DNA of 64,000 bases from positions 4,953,471 through 5,017,470 of the forward strand of contig NZ_CP086111.1 of assembly GCF_016806835.2 (NCBI RefSeq), in the 5' to 3' direction. Made by a program: the position numbers and the translations under genes. A model generated the notes under the pieces. It was given only the letters and a program-made list of their open reading frames with translations. It had not been told where the DNA came from and did no database searches. Numbering within the stretch: the stretch's first letter is position 1; each line of letters begins with the position of its first letter. This document shows positions 34,803-43,827 of this stretch, piece by piece. This stretch comes from Skermanella rosea (GTDB lineage: Bacteria; Pseudomonadota; Alphaproteobacteria; Azospirillales; Azospirillaceae).

Positions 34803-34882
34803 GGCTGGGGTGCCGGGCCGATCCGCCCGTGCTGAGATCATACCCATAGAACCTGATCTGGATCATGCCAGCGAAGGGAGCC
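34803..34882 (+). promoter_or_regulatory. TPP riboswitch (THI element)
   Basis: The consensus blocks occur in order: GGCT (34803-34806) pairing AGCC (34879-34882) as P1, GGGGTGCC, CTGAGA at 34832-34837, ACCC, then GAACCTGATCTGG at 34849-34861 and ATCATGCCAGCGAAGGGAG. These are the conserved bases that bind thiamine pyrophosphate. It lies 71 bases before the start of the downstream binding-protein gene and should repress that transporter operon when TPP is abundant. Confidence 0.95.
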
Positions 34883-34918
34883 CGTGGGACCGACCAAGAG
34901 CAAATCGCGGCACTCACA

Positions 34919-34949
34919 GGTTTCCGCTTCGCAAGGAGGAAGGGGAACC
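34919..34949 (+). promoter_or_regulatory. hairpin around the ribosome binding site, likely riboswitch expression platform
   Basis: GGTTTCC (34919-34925) can pair with GGGAACC (34943-34949), enclosing the Shine-Dalgarno AAGGAGG (34933-34939) in a loop five bases ahead of the binding-protein ATG. This suggests control of translation initiation. How the aptamer and this hairpin switch against each other is not resolved by eye. Confidence 0.4.
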
Positions 34950-34953
34950 GACG

Positions 34954-36081
34954 ATGTCCGCCCGGAAGTCCACACTGTTCGCCGCCGCGTTCGCCGCCGC
35001 CCTGTCGTCCGCCGCCGGCTCCGCCGCCGCGGCCGACCTGGACATCCCGGTGCTGGTGCCGGTCACCGGCTTCCTGGCGCTGGAAGGCACCAGCCAGCGG
35101 AACGGCGCCGTCCTGGCGATCCGGGAAGCTCCCGAAGGGGTTACGGTGCGGTCGGAAGTGATCGATACCGGCACCTCCCCCGAAGGCGCGGTAACCGCGC
35201 TGGAACGGGCGTCCGGGCGCGGGACCCCGACGGCGGTCGCCGCTAGCATGCTGGGCACCCAGATGCTCGCCATGCTGCCGCTGGCCGACGAGTACGGCAT
35301 CCCCCTGGTCACGGTCTCCGGCACGGCGTCGATCACCGAGCGCGGCAATCCCTGGGTCTTCCGCTTCTTCCCCGGCGACGGGGTCACCAAGACCGCCCAT
35401 GCCCGCTACGTGGCGGAGGAACTGGGCAAGCGCAGGCCGGCCGTGATCTACCAGACCACCGCCTATGGCCAGAGCGGCCAGGCGCACCTGCGCGACGCCT
35501 TCGGCAAGCTGGGCGTCGAGCCGGTGTTCGAGGAGGGCGTCGATCCCGGCATCCGCGACATGCTGCCGGTGCTGACCAAGGCCATGGCGGCCAACCCCGA
35601 CGTGCTGGTCCTGCACCTGCATTCCGGCCCGACGGCGCTGTTCGTGCGGCAGGCGACGGCCATGAACCCCGGCGTGCCGATCGTCGCCGGCTCGGCCATG
35701 CACCAGCCGTCCACCGCGGCGTTGCTGGAGCCGGCCGAACTGAGGGGCGTCTGCGCCGAGACCTCGGCCTCGCCGGTGTCGGGCGGCTCGCCGGAGATGG
35801 AGCGCTTCACCGCCGAGTACCGCACGGCCTTCGGCACCGAGCCCGACGCCTTCGCGCTCGGCCAGTACGACGGCATCCGCATGGTGTTGGACGCGGCGGC
35901 CAAGGGGGCGGACACGCCGGAGGCCGTGCGCGACGCGCTGGCCAAGGGGACGTACCGCGGGCTCGCCATGACCTACCACTCCGACGGCCGGGGCAACATG
36001 GCCCATTCCGCGGTCATCGTCTGCTACGACGGATCGTCGCGCGTTCCGGCGGTGGTCAAGCGCTACGACGTGGCGCCGTGA
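34954..36081 (+). CDS. LIV-type ABC transporter substrate-binding protein under TPP control
   Basis: A 375-residue periplasmic binding protein (Peripla_BP_6, as in LivK). A signal peptide of about 27 residues ends SAAAAD. The mature part begins DIPVLVPVTGFLALEGTSQRNGAVLAI, with the usual AVTALERA segment, and has FALGQYDGIRMVLDA near the C terminus. LivK relatives bind branched-chain amino acids, amides or other small solutes. The TPP riboswitch upstream argues for thiamine or a precursor (pyrimidine or thiazole moiety); this is inference. The start at 34954 has AAGGAGG nearby. The permease GTG overlaps its stop. Confidence 0.92.
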   Translation: MSARKSTLFAAAFAAALSSAAGSAAAADLDIPVLVPVTGFLALEGTSQRNGAVLAIREAPEGVTVRSEVIDTGTSPEGAVTALERASGRGTPTAVAASMLGTQMLAMLPLADEYGIPLVTVSGTASITERGNPWVFRFFPGDGVTKTAHARYVAEELGKRRPAVIYQTTAYGQSGQAHLRDAFGKLGVEPVFEEGVDPGIRDMLPVLTKAMAANPDVLVLHLHSGPTALFVRQATAMNPGVPIVAGSAMHQPSTAALLEPAELRGVCAETSASPVSGGSPEMERFTAEYRTAFGTEPDAFALGQYDGIRMVLDAAAKGADTPEAVRDALAKGTYRGLAMTYHSDGRGNMAHSAVIVCYDGSSRVPAVVKRYDVAP

Positions 36082-36953
36082 CGGGTGTCGCGCAGCTTCT
36101 GGTCAACGGGGTGGCACTGGGCGCCGCCTATGCGCTGGTCGCCCTGGGCTTCGTACTGGTGCTGAACGCGACCTCGGCCGTCAACTTCGCCCAGGGCGAC
36201 CTGGTCATGGCCGGCGGATTCCTGGCGGTGGCCCTGGCGGGGCTGATCCCCCTGCCCGGCATCCTGCTGCTGCCGCTGGTGGCGGCGCTGATGGCGGCGC
36301 TGGGGCTGCTGGTGTCGCTGCTGGCCTACCTGCCGCTTCGGCATCGCCCGCCGGTCAGCGTCTTCATCAGCACCATCGCGGTCGGCATCATCCTGCAGAA
36401 CGGCGCCACCCTGCTGTTCGGGCCGGAGCCGAAGGCGGCGCCGCCGCTGTTCGGGGGCGGAACGCTGGAGATCGCCGGCCTGCTCGTGCCTAAGCAGTCG
36501 CTCGCGGTCGTGGCGGTGGCCGGGCTGCTGATCCTGGGGCAGCACTGGCTGTTCGCCCGCACCCAGCTGGGCCGGCGCCTGCGGGCGACCGCCCAGGACC
36601 CGGAGATGGCGCGGGCCTGCGGCATCCCCGTGACGGCCATGGTCGCCGCCACCTTCGCGCTGGGCGCCGCGCTGGCGGGCGCCGCCGGGCTGCTGCTGTC
36701 CAACCAGTTCTTCGTGACGCCGACCTCGGGCAGCGGGCTGATCCTGAAGGCCTACATCGCCGTGACCATCGGCGGCTGGGGGTCGGTCCCGGGCGCCGTC
36801 GCCGGCGCGCTGCTGATCGCCGCGTTCGAGGTGCTGGTGTCCGCCACCCTGTCCTACTCGGCGGCGACGGCGGCGCTGTACCTGGCGCTGCTGGCGATCC
36901 TGGCGGTGCGCCCCCAGGGCCTGTTCGGCGAGGCGGCCCGCAGCCGTGCCTGA
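36078..36953 (+). CDS. LivH-type ABC transporter permease
   Basis: A 291-residue permease with about eight membrane segments. It carries the family segments NGVALGAAYALVALGFVLVLNATSAVNFAQGD at the N terminus and RRLRATAQDPEMARACGI in the cytoplasmic coupling loop. The GTG start at 36078 overlaps the binding-protein stop (GTGA), and the end overlaps the next gene by eight bases. It forms the transmembrane pore with the permease half of the next protein. Confidence 0.92.
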   Translation: MTGVAQLLVNGVALGAAYALVALGFVLVLNATSAVNFAQGDLVMAGGFLAVALAGLIPLPGILLLPLVAALMAALGLLVSLLAYLPLRHRPPVSVFISTIAVGIILQNGATLLFGPEPKAAPPLFGGGTLEIAGLLVPKQSLAVVAVAGLLILGQHWLFARTQLGRRLRATAQDPEMARACGIPVTAMVAATFALGAALAGAAGLLLSNQFFVTPTSGSGLILKAYIAVTIGGWGSVPGAVAGALLIAAFEVLVSATLSYSAATAALYLALLAILAVRPQGLFGEAARSRA

Positions 36954-38715
36954 AAACCGGCTCACGAGGATTCCCGGAAGAGGCATTCCGGTTCGGGGGG
37001 CCATGCCGCTGCTGGCGGCGGCCGGCGCGGCGCTCGCGGCCTACGCGCTGCTGTTCGCCGACCCCTACGGGCTGCGGGTGCTGACCGTGGCCGGGGTCTA
37101 TGCGCTGGCCGTGATCGGCTACCAGATGATCTTCGGCAATGCCGGCGCCCTGTCGCTGGCGCAGGGCACCTTCTATGGACTCGGGGCCTATGCCACCGGC
37201 ATCCTGGGCGGCCGGTACGGCCTCGGCTTCGAGGCGACCTTTCCGCTCTCGGTCCTGGCGCCGACCCTGCTGGCCCTCGCCGTGGCGGCGCCGGTGCTCC
37301 GGCTGGAGAGCCATTACTTCGCCCTGGCGACGCTGGGCATCGGGCAGGTGGTGCTGCTCGCCGCGGTGGAATGGCAGGACCTGACCGGCGGCTCCAACGG
37401 GATCGCCGGCGTGCCGGGGATAGAGCTGTTCGGCTGGCGCCCCGGGCGCGGCCTGCCCCTGGCGCTGTTCGTCTGGGCGCTGGCGGCGCTGGGCGCCCTG
37501 GCGGCGTGGCGGATCGGGCGGGGCCTGCGCGGGCTGGCCTTCCCCCTGATGCGCGACACGCCGGCGGCGGCCCGCACGCTGGGCATCGACATCGACCGGC
37601 TACGGCTGGAATGCTTCGTCCTCGGCGCCGCCTATGCCGGCGCGGCGGGAGCGCTCGCCGCCCATATCCAGCGGGTGGTGTCGCCCGAGGTGCTGGAGTT
37701 CCCGGTCATGGTCACGATCCTGACCATGGCGGTGATCGGCGGTCTGGGCAGCGTCGCGGGGGCGCTGGCCGGCGCCGTCCTGCTGACCCAGCTGCCGGAA
37801 TGGTTCCGCGGGCTGGAGGGCGGGTACCTGCTGCTGTACGGCGTGGCCTTGCTGGCGACGGTGGTGGCGGCGCCCTGGGGGCTGGTCGGCCTGGCGGAGC
37901 GGCTGCGCGCGCGCTGGCTGCCGGAGCCGCCCCGCCCGCCGCCGGCCCCGCTGGCGCCGGAGCCTCGGCCGGCGGCCCCGTTACGCGGCCCGGTGCTGTA
38001 TGTCGAGGGTTTCTCCAAGTCCTTCGGAGGCGTCCGGGCGGTCGACGGCGTCGGCTTGGCGATCGATCCCGGCGAGATCCTGGGGGTGATCGGCCCCAAC
38101 GGCTCGGGCAAGACGACGCTGATCAACCTGGTGACCGGCCTGGAGAAGTCGGACGGCGGCAGGCTGTACGTGAGGGGCGTGGATCTGACCGGACGGGCGC
38201 CGCACGGGATCGCGCGGGCCGGGGTCGCCCGGACCTTCCAGACCGCCAGCCTGCCGCCCGGGACGGACGCGCTTGGAGCGGTGGTGGCGGCGCGGATCAC
38301 CCTCGACCGGGATGTCCGGACGGCGGAAGCCCACGCGATGCATTTCCTGGAACGGGCCGGCGCCGCCGACCTCGCCCGCGAGCCTTGCGCGACCCTGCCG
38401 CCGGGGCTTCGGCGGCGGGTGGAACTGGCCCGCGCCATGGCCCGGCAGCCGGCAGTCCTGCTGCTTGACGAGCCGGCCGCCGGCCTGACCGAGGCCGAGC
38501 AAGTCGAATTGGCCAGGATTCTCCGCGCCGCGGCCGACGACGGCGCCGCCGTGCTGATCGTGGAGCACAACATGCCCTTCCTGCTGCCGCTGGCGGACCG
38601 GATCACCTGCCTGGACGAGGGCGGCGTCATCGCCGAGGGGACGCCCGACGCGATCCGGCGCGACCCCCGCGTGCGCGCGGCCTACCTGGGGTCGCCCGGG
38701 CCGGAGGCATCATGA
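36946..38715 (+). CDS. LivM-LivG fusion: permease plus ATPase
   Basis: A 589-residue two-domain protein. Residues about 15-320 are a LivM permease (YQMIFGNAGALSLAQGTFYG; IAGVPGIELFGW). A Pro-rich linker (about 325-345) joins it to an ABC ATPase of the LivG type: Walker A GPNGSGKTT, Walker B LLLDEPAAGLT, and a TFQTASLP Q-loop region. The signature reads LPPGLRRRVELARA, a degenerate form lacking the usual SGG. Such fusions are known in this transporter class. The start is GTG at 36946, inside the upstream gene's end. It overlaps the last ATPase gene by four bases. Confidence 0.92.
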   Translation: MPENRLTRIPGRGIPVRGAMPLLAAAGAALAAYALLFADPYGLRVLTVAGVYALAVIGYQMIFGNAGALSLAQGTFYGLGAYATGILGGRYGLGFEATFPLSVLAPTLLALAVAAPVLRLESHYFALATLGIGQVVLLAAVEWQDLTGGSNGIAGVPGIELFGWRPGRGLPLALFVWALAALGALAAWRIGRGLRGLAFPLMRDTPAAARTLGIDIDRLRLECFVLGAAYAGAAGALAAHIQRVVSPEVLEFPVMVTILTMAVIGGLGSVAGALAGAVLLTQLPEWFRGLEGGYLLLYGVALLATVVAAPWGLVGLAERLRARWLPEPPRPPPAPLAPEPRPAAPLRGPVLYVEGFSKSFGGVRAVDGVGLAIDPGEILGVIGPNGSGKTTLINLVTGLEKSDGGRLYVRGVDLTGRAPHGIARAGVARTFQTASLPPGTDALGAVVAARITLDRDVRTAEAHAMHFLERAGAADLAREPCATLPPGLRRRVELARAMARQPAVLLLDEPAAGLTEAEQVELARILRAAADDGAAVLIVEHNMPFLLPLADRITCLDEGGVIAEGTPDAIRRDPRVRAAYLGSPGPEAS

Positions 38716-39452
38716 CGCCCCGGCCGCTGCTGGCACTCGACGCCCTGTCCGTGTCCTACGGCGGCGCCCCGGTGGTCGACGGCGTCTCGCTGGAGGTGAG
38801 GCCCGGCGAGGTGGTGGCCCTGTTAGGGGCCAACGGCGCCGGCAAGTCCAGCCTGCTGAAGGCGGTGATCGGCTTGTTGCAGGCGGCGGCGGGCCGGGTC
38901 CTGCTGGACGGGTCGGACATCACCCGGCTGGCTCCCGAGCGGCGCGCCCGCCTGGGCATCGGCTACGTGCCGGAAGGCCGCAGGGTCTTTCCCGGCATGA
39001 GCGTGCGCGACAACCTGGAGGTGGCGAGCTTCGCGCCGGCCGCGGGGCGGACGCTGCTGCTGGACCGCGTCTTCGCCCTGTTCCCCCAGCTCCGGGCCAA
39101 GTCGGGCGAGCGGGCCTGGCGGCTGTCCGGCGGGCAGCAGCAGATGCTGGCGATCGGCCGCGCGCTGATGGGCGAGCCGCGCCTGCTCCTGCTGGATGAG
39201 CCGTCCCTCGGGCTGTCGCCGCTGCTGACGGCTCAGCTGATGGCGACGGTGCGCGAGATCGCCGCAGGAGGCACGGCGGTGCTGCTGGCGGAGCAGGCGA
39301 CAGCCCGCGCGCTGGAGGCGGCCGACCTCGGCGCCTGGCTCCGGCTGGGCAGGCTGACGGAAACCGGGAGCGCCGCGGACCTGCGGCGGCGGCTGGAGGC
39401 CGATCCGGACTTTATGGGCAATCCCCTTGCGACGGGCCGGCCGGCCCTATAG
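38712..39452 (+). CDS. LivF-type ABC transporter ATPase
   Basis: A 246-residue ATP-binding subunit with Walker A GANGAGKSS, the LivF-typical YVPEGRRVFPGMSVRDNL, signature LSGGQQQMLAIGRALM, and Walker B LLLLDEPSLGLSP. The ATG at 38712 overlaps the upstream stop. It completes a four-gene importer (binding protein, LivH, LivM-G fusion, LivF) downstream of the TPP riboswitch. Confidence 0.94.
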   Translation: MTPRPLLALDALSVSYGGAPVVDGVSLEVRPGEVVALLGANGAGKSSLLKAVIGLLQAAAGRVLLDGSDITRLAPERRARLGIGYVPEGRRVFPGMSVRDNLEVASFAPAAGRTLLLDRVFALFPQLRAKSGERAWRLSGGQQQMLAIGRALMGEPRLLLLDEPSLGLSPLLTAQLMATVREIAAGGTAVLLAEQATARALEAADLGAWLRLGRLTETGSAADLRRRLEADPDFMGNPLATGRPAL

Positions 39453-39482
39453 CCTGCCGCCAACCCCCAGCGCAGCCGGATA

Positions 39483-40565
39483 TTGAACGTGCAGTCTCAT
39501 CTTCTCGCTCTCGCGCTCGGCGCCGCCATCGGCCTGTCGAGCGGCCTTCCCACCGCCGCACTGGCCCAACAGGCGCCGGGCGGCGCCCAGCTGACCGGAG
39601 CGCCGATCGGCGACTGGCGCGGCGGCCCCGTGGCCGACCCGAACGGCAAGTTCGTCTATTGCGTCGCGGAGAACCGCTTCGACAACAAGCTGGCCCTGGT
39701 GTTCGCCCGCAATCCCAGCGGCGAGACCAACATCCTGATCGGCATTCCCGGCGCCGGCATGACACAGGGGACCAAGTTCCCCATGAGCGTCCGGGTCGAC
39801 GAGACGGTCAAGCGGAACTTCACGGCCGTCGCGATGGAGCCGGACCTGCTGGTGGTCCCCACCGGCAAGGACGACGAGCTCTACGAGGGCATGCGCAAGG
39901 GAAGCCGCCTGATCATGCAGGGGCCGACCGACACGGCGATCTTCCAGCTCCGCGGGACTTCCAAGGCGCTGGGCGACCTGCGCAGCTGCGTCCAGCAGGC
40001 AGTCTCGGGCGGCGGCCCCAAGCCGGGCGCCCCGGGCGGGGCCAAGCCGGTCGCGGTCATCCTGCCGGAAGGGCTGCGGGCGCTGCTCGACGCCGCCGGC
40101 CTGCGTCAGGCGGTGCCGCTGTCGCTGGCGAACGTGCCGGAGGACCGCCGCCCGGCCGACTTCGCGTGGCGGCTGGGTCCCGTCTTCGGCGGCGTGCGCG
40201 GGCACCGGGCTCCGCCGGACGCGGATTTCGCGATGCTCACCAACAACTACCTGGACGCCCTGAAGCAGCGCTGCGGCGGCGAGTTCAAGGCCGATCCCGC
40301 CGCGGTCGAGACCCTGCCGCGCGTGACCTTGCGGACCGCCATGGTCGCCTGCACTCCGCCGGAGGGCAAGATCAACGTCGCGATCCTGTTCTTCAAGAGC
40401 CAGGACAACGTCTTCAACGTGTTCTTCCACGAGGCGTCCGACGCCGACGTGGAACTGGCCAAAAAGGCGCGCGACGGGCTGACCCAGGTCGTTCGCAAGC
40501 TCGGATCGGAACAGCCGCCCCAGGCCGGCCAGCCGGCGCCGGCAGCACCGCCGGCGCAGAACTGA
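39483..40565 (+). CDS. periplasmic protein of unknown function, IalB-like in its N-terminal half
   Basis: A 360-residue exported protein: a signal peptide of about 27 residues (LALALGAAIGLSSG to ALAQQ) and a Pro/Ala-rich tail. The N-terminal half (IGDWRGGP, FVYCVAENR, MSVRVDETV, RKGSRLIMQG, GDLRSC) resembles the layout of invasion-associated locus B proteins, with two Cys spaced accordingly; this is a weak match. The second half (FAMLTNNYLDALKQRC to NVFNVFFHEASDAD) is not recognised. The start is TTG at 39483 or GTG at 39489. It lies 30 bases past livF and could be in the same transcript. Confidence 0.7.
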   Translation: MNVQSHLLALALGAAIGLSSGLPTAALAQQAPGGAQLTGAPIGDWRGGPVADPNGKFVYCVAENRFDNKLALVFARNPSGETNILIGIPGAGMTQGTKFPMSVRVDETVKRNFTAVAMEPDLLVVPTGKDDELYEGMRKGSRLIMQGPTDTAIFQLRGTSKALGDLRSCVQQAVSGGGPKPGAPGGAKPVAVILPEGLRALLDAAGLRQAVPLSLANVPEDRRPADFAWRLGPVFGGVRGHRAPPDADFAMLTNNYLDALKQRCGGEFKADPAAVETLPRVTLRTAMVACTPPEGKINVAILFFKSQDNVFNVFFHEASDADVELAKKARDGLTQVVRKLGSEQPPQAGQPAPAAPPAQN

Positions 40566-40598
40566 CCACCCGCGGACTTGGCTACGGGAGCAGGAATC

Positions 40599-41033
40599 GT
40601 GACCGTCACGATCTACCACAACCCCAAATGCGGCACCTCGCGCAACACCCTGGCCCTGATCCGCAACAGCGGCGAGGAGCCGGTTGTGGTCGAGTACCTG
40701 AAGGCGCCGCCGGGGCGCGACGAGTTGAAGGACCTGATCCGGCGCATGGGCGTGACCGTGCGCGACGTGCTGCGCCGTAAGGGCACGCCCTATGACGAGC
40801 TGGGCCTGGACGATCCGGACCTGGACGACGACCGGCTGATCGACGCCATGATGGCGCATCCGATCCTGATCAACCGCCCGATCGTCGTCACTCCCCTGGG
40901 CGTGAAGCTGTGCCGCCCGTCGGAGACGGTGCTGGATATCCTGCCTTCGCCGCAACGGGGCGCCTTCGCCAAGGAGGACGGCGAACAGGTGGTGGACGAG
41001 CAGGGCCGCCGGATCGGACCGGGACATGGATGA
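40599..41033 (+). CDS. arsC: arsenate reductase, ArsC/Spx family
   Basis: A 144-residue thioredoxin-fold reductase that uses glutathione and glutaredoxin to reduce arsenate to arsenite. The catalytic Cys is in [12 protein letters not shown] (residue about 11). Downstream are [19 protein letters not shown], with the conserved Arg that binds arsenate, and NRPIVV. The start is GTG at 40599 with GGGAGCAGG upstream. It overlaps the arsH start by eight bases. No arsenite pump or ArsR is in the window. Confidence 0.92.
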   Translation: MTVTIYHNPKCGTSRNTLALIRNSGEEPVVVEYLKAPPGRDELKDLIRRMGVTVRDVLRRKGTPYDELGLDDPDLDDDRLIDAMMAHPILINRPIVVTPLGVKLCRPSETVLDILPSPQRGAFAKEDGEQVVDEQGRRIGPGHG

Positions 41034-41739
41034 CCATGCCCCTCCCCCCGACACGCTGCCGGCCCTGAAGCCGGATCTGCTGAGGCAGCCCGACCCCGCC
41101 CGCCTCGAACCGGCCGCGCGGATGACCCACCCGCCGCGCATCCTGCTGCTCTACGGGTCGCTGCGGGAGCATTCCTACAGCCGCCTCCTGGTCGAGGAGG
41201 CGGCCCGGCTCCTGCGGGCGATGGGGGCCGAGACGCGAGTCTTCGATCCCCGCGACCTGCCGGCGGCCAACAGCGCCGGCCCGGACCATCCCAAGGTGCG
41301 GGAACTGCGGGACCTCTCGATCTGGTCGGAAGGCCAGGTCTGGTGCAGCCCGGAGATGCACGGGGCGGTGACCGGCGTGTTCAAGAACCAGATCGACTGG
41401 CTGCCACTGTCGGAAGGCTCGGTCCGGCCGACCCAGGGCCGAACCCTGGCGGTGATGCAGGTCTCCGGCGGGTCGCAGAGCTTCAACGCGGTGAACACGT
41501 TGCGCCTGCTGGGCCGCTGGATGCGCATGGTCACCATCCCCAACCAGTCGAGCGTGCCGAAGGCCTACGAGCAGTTCGACGAGGCGGGCCGAATGCTTCC
41601 GGGACCGCTCTACGACCGAGTGGTCGACGTGATGGAGGAGCTGGTGCGCTTCACCTGGCTATTGCGCGACCGGGCCGACTATCTGGTCGACCGCTACAGC
41701 GAGCGCAAGGAGGCGTTCAAGCTGCCGGAGAAGCTGTGA
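41026..41739 (+). CDS. arsH: ArsH family NADPH-dependent FMN reductase
   Basis: A 237-residue flavoprotein that oxidises trivalent organoarsenicals in characterised members. The FMN-binding loop is [17 protein letters not shown]; the ArsH hallmark [21 protein letters not shown] and the [15 protein letters not shown] segment are both present. The start at 41026 overlaps arsC. The pair suggests arsenic detoxification, though the absent pump must lie elsewhere. Confidence 0.93.
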   Translation: MDDHAPPPDTLPALKPDLLRQPDPARLEPAARMTHPPRILLLYGSLREHSYSRLLVEEAARLLRAMGAETRVFDPRDLPAANSAGPDHPKVRELRDLSIWSEGQVWCSPEMHGAVTGVFKNQIDWLPLSEGSVRPTQGRTLAVMQVSGGSQSFNAVNTLRLLGRWMRMVTIPNQSSVPKAYEQFDEAGRMLPGPLYDRVVDVMEELVRFTWLLRDRADYLVDRYSERKEAFKLPEKL

Positions 41740-41752
41740 AGGCACGTCGTGG

Positions 41753-41794
41753 AAGGTGCGCGTCCCGCGCACCTTGGGCGGCGAGACGCCGCCC
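41753..41794. terminator. two tandem perfect hairpins between convergent genes
   Basis: AAGGTGCGCG (41753-41762), loop TCC, then its exact complement to 41775, gives a 10-bp stem. GGGCGGCG (41776-41783), loop AGA, then its complement to 41794, gives an 8-bp stem. They lie between arsH and the convergent GDYXXLXY gene. No T-tract follows, so factor-independent activity is uncertain. Confidence 0.55.
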
Positions 41795-41841
41795 CTCCGC
41801 ACACCCTCCGCACCGGGGGCCGCTGGCCGGCAGCGGAAATT

Positions 41842-42432
41842 TCAGAACAACCCCTCCTCGTGGCGGACCTCGCCGTTGACCAGGATGGCCGAGATCGCCG
41901 GGGTGCCCGCCCGGTTGACCGCGACGCGGATGTCGATCCGCTCGCCCTCGGCGGGCCGTTCCAGGGTGCTTCCCGTCCCTTCCGGGACGAAATATTCCTC
42001 GATGCCGTAGCGGATGGCCGCGATGCGGCAGGGGACGATCGCGGCGGACTCGCCCGACCCGGACTCCTCGCACTGCTGCTCGGTCACCCACCTGACCTGC
42101 CCGCGAAGCACGGCGCCGGTCGGCGTCGCGGCCGGGCGCTGGCGCCAGACGCCGGTGGCCTGCCAGGCGGGGCGGCCGGGCTGGATGTCCACATAGACCG
42201 TCTCGCCCCGCTCCAGGTCGTCGTCGCCGACCAGCCGGTCCAGGCGCAGGTGCCCGATATCGTAGCTGAACTCGACATAATCGCCCTGGAACAGCGAGCG
42301 CGGGTCGACCGGGCGGATCGAGAGCACGACCGGAGTCCCGGTCTCCAGCGTCCATTGCCGGAATCCGATCAGGCCGGCCAGCACGGCGGTCTGCGCCAAC
42401 GCCAGGGTCAGCAGGCGGCCGCCGCGGGTCAT
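41842..42432 (-). CDS. GDYXXLXY domain membrane-anchored protein
   Basis: A 196-residue protein with one N-terminal membrane segment (LLTLALAQTAVLAGLIGF). The family's namesake motif is visible as LFQGDYVEFSYDI near residues 47-59, following RPVDPRS. A signal-peptidase-like repeat organisation is proposed for such proteins, but function is unknown. It is translationally coupled (ATGA) to the DUF2157 protein upstream, its standard partner. Confidence 0.85.
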   Translation of the reverse strand: MTRGGRLLTLALAQTAVLAGLIGFRQWTLETGTPVVLSIRPVDPRSLFQGDYVEFSYDIGHLRLDRLVGDDDLERGETVYVDIQPGRPAWQATGVWRQRPAATPTGAVLRGQVRWVTEQQCEESGSGESAAIVPCRIAAIRYGIEEYFVPEGTGSTLERPAEGERIDIRVAVNRAGTPAISAILVNGEVRHEEGLF

Positions 42433-43775
42433 GCCGCGGCACTCCGCTTGTCTCCCGGACCGCCGCCCGGCCCGTCACCAAGGCCGCCGACCATGAGCCG
42501 GCGCTTGCGTTCGAACAGCCAGCCCAGCGCCATGACCAGCAGCCCGCCCAGGATGAAGAACAGCGCCCGGTCGAACAGCAGCCAGAAGGTATCGAAATAG
42601 AGCCGCAGCAGGGTCAGCGCGAAAGCCAGGAATCCCAGGTTCACGGTGAAACGGTCCTCCCGGCGGTATCCCTCGGCGATCATGCCGATCAGCGCGCCGA
42701 CCAGGACCAGGTTCAGCAGGATCAGGGAGATCGCGCGGCTCTCCGGCGGCACCAGCGCGTCGGCCAGCAGCATGGCGACCACCGCCGCGGCTCCTGCGGC
42801 CAGCAGCCCGCCCTCGCGGCGCCAGGCCACCGCGGCTCCCGCCGCCGCGACCAGCAGGGGCGGCAGGGCCAGCCCCGCCCACGCCGGCCGGCCGGCCGCC
42901 GACGGGTCGGCCTGGAGCACCGGCAGGGCCAGCAGCGACGCTCCGGCGACGAGGCCCAGCAGCGCCAGCCGCTCCAGCGGGACCGCGAAGGCCGCCGCCC
43001 GGGGCGAGCCCGCCAGGACGCGGCCCAGGGCCAGGAGCGCGGCGGCGATGGCGCTGCCCAGGCGCAGCACGTCCTCCTCCGCCGCGTCGCCGGTGGAGAG
43101 CAGCGACACGAACGTCACGAGGATGAACCAGGCCAGCGACAGAAGCGCCGCATGGTAGGCGACGATCCAGCGCATGCGCAGGATCGGCGGCAGCAGCGCC
43201 GCCCAGACCGGCAGGAACGGAAGATAGACCGGGAACGGGGAGTCCGGGACGGCCAGGCTGAACCAGACCGTCACCAGGGCCAGCGCGGCGCAGGCCGCCC
43301 ACTCGCTCGGCCAGGCCCAGGCCGCCAGGATGGCGCCCAGCGCCCAGATCAGGACGCCGGCGGGCGGGTCCGCGGGCAGGTGGTAGATCTGGCCGACCAG
43401 CATGATGCCCGCGCCGAACAGCAGCACGCCCAGCAGGAGCAGCGCTTCGGCGAAATGGTCCATGCCGGCGCGCAGGGCGGCCCAGGCGGCGGCGTGCGCG
43501 CCCCACAGCGATCCGAGCAGCACGGCAAGCTTCGACAGGCGTCCCATGCCCTGCCAATTGGCCGCGAGGAACAGGAGCGCACCGACCCCGACGAGGACGG
43601 TGCCGAGCAGTGCCAGCAGCCTGGGCAGGGCGACCGGGCCGGGCCGCGCCGCCTCGGCGTCGGCCAGGACAGACTGCGCGTCCTCCGCCCGGAGCCAGCC
43701 GCGCTCCACCCAGCGCGGCAAGTCGTCCCGTAATCGTCCGACATAATATCTATTGGCAAAATAGTGTCGCAGCAC
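42429..43775 (-). CDS. DUF2157 membrane protein
   Basis: A 448-residue protein with about 12 hydrophobic segments. The N-terminal 60 residues are soluble (HYFANRYYVGRLRDDLPRWVERGWL), matching the DUF2157 head, then LLALLGTVLVGVGALLFLAANWQGM. Its function is not known; it normally occurs with a GDYXXLXY protein, as here. The start is GTG at 43775. Confidence 0.85.
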   Translation of the reverse strand: MLRHYFANRYYVGRLRDDLPRWVERGWLRAEDAQSVLADAEAARPGPVALPRLLALLGTVLVGVGALLFLAANWQGMGRLSKLAVLLGSLWGAHAAAWAALRAGMDHFAEALLLLGVLLFGAGIMLVGQIYHLPADPPAGVLIWALGAILAAWAWPSEWAACAALALVTVWFSLAVPDSPFPVYLPFLPVWAALLPPILRMRWIVAYHAALLSLAWFILVTFVSLLSTGDAAEEDVLRLGSAIAAALLALGRVLAGSPRAAAFAVPLERLALLGLVAGASLLALPVLQADPSAAGRPAWAGLALPPLLVAAAGAAVAWRREGGLLAAGAAAVVAMLLADALVPPESRAISLILLNLVLVGALIGMIAEGYRREDRFTVNLGFLAFALTLLRLYFDTFWLLFDRALFFILGGLLVMALGWLFERKRRLMVGGLGDGPGGGPGDKRSAAA

Positions 43776-43827
43776 CGCCGTGATCCGAACTGCCTCCCCG
43801 GAGGCGGATCATAGCAGAGGCGCGGCC

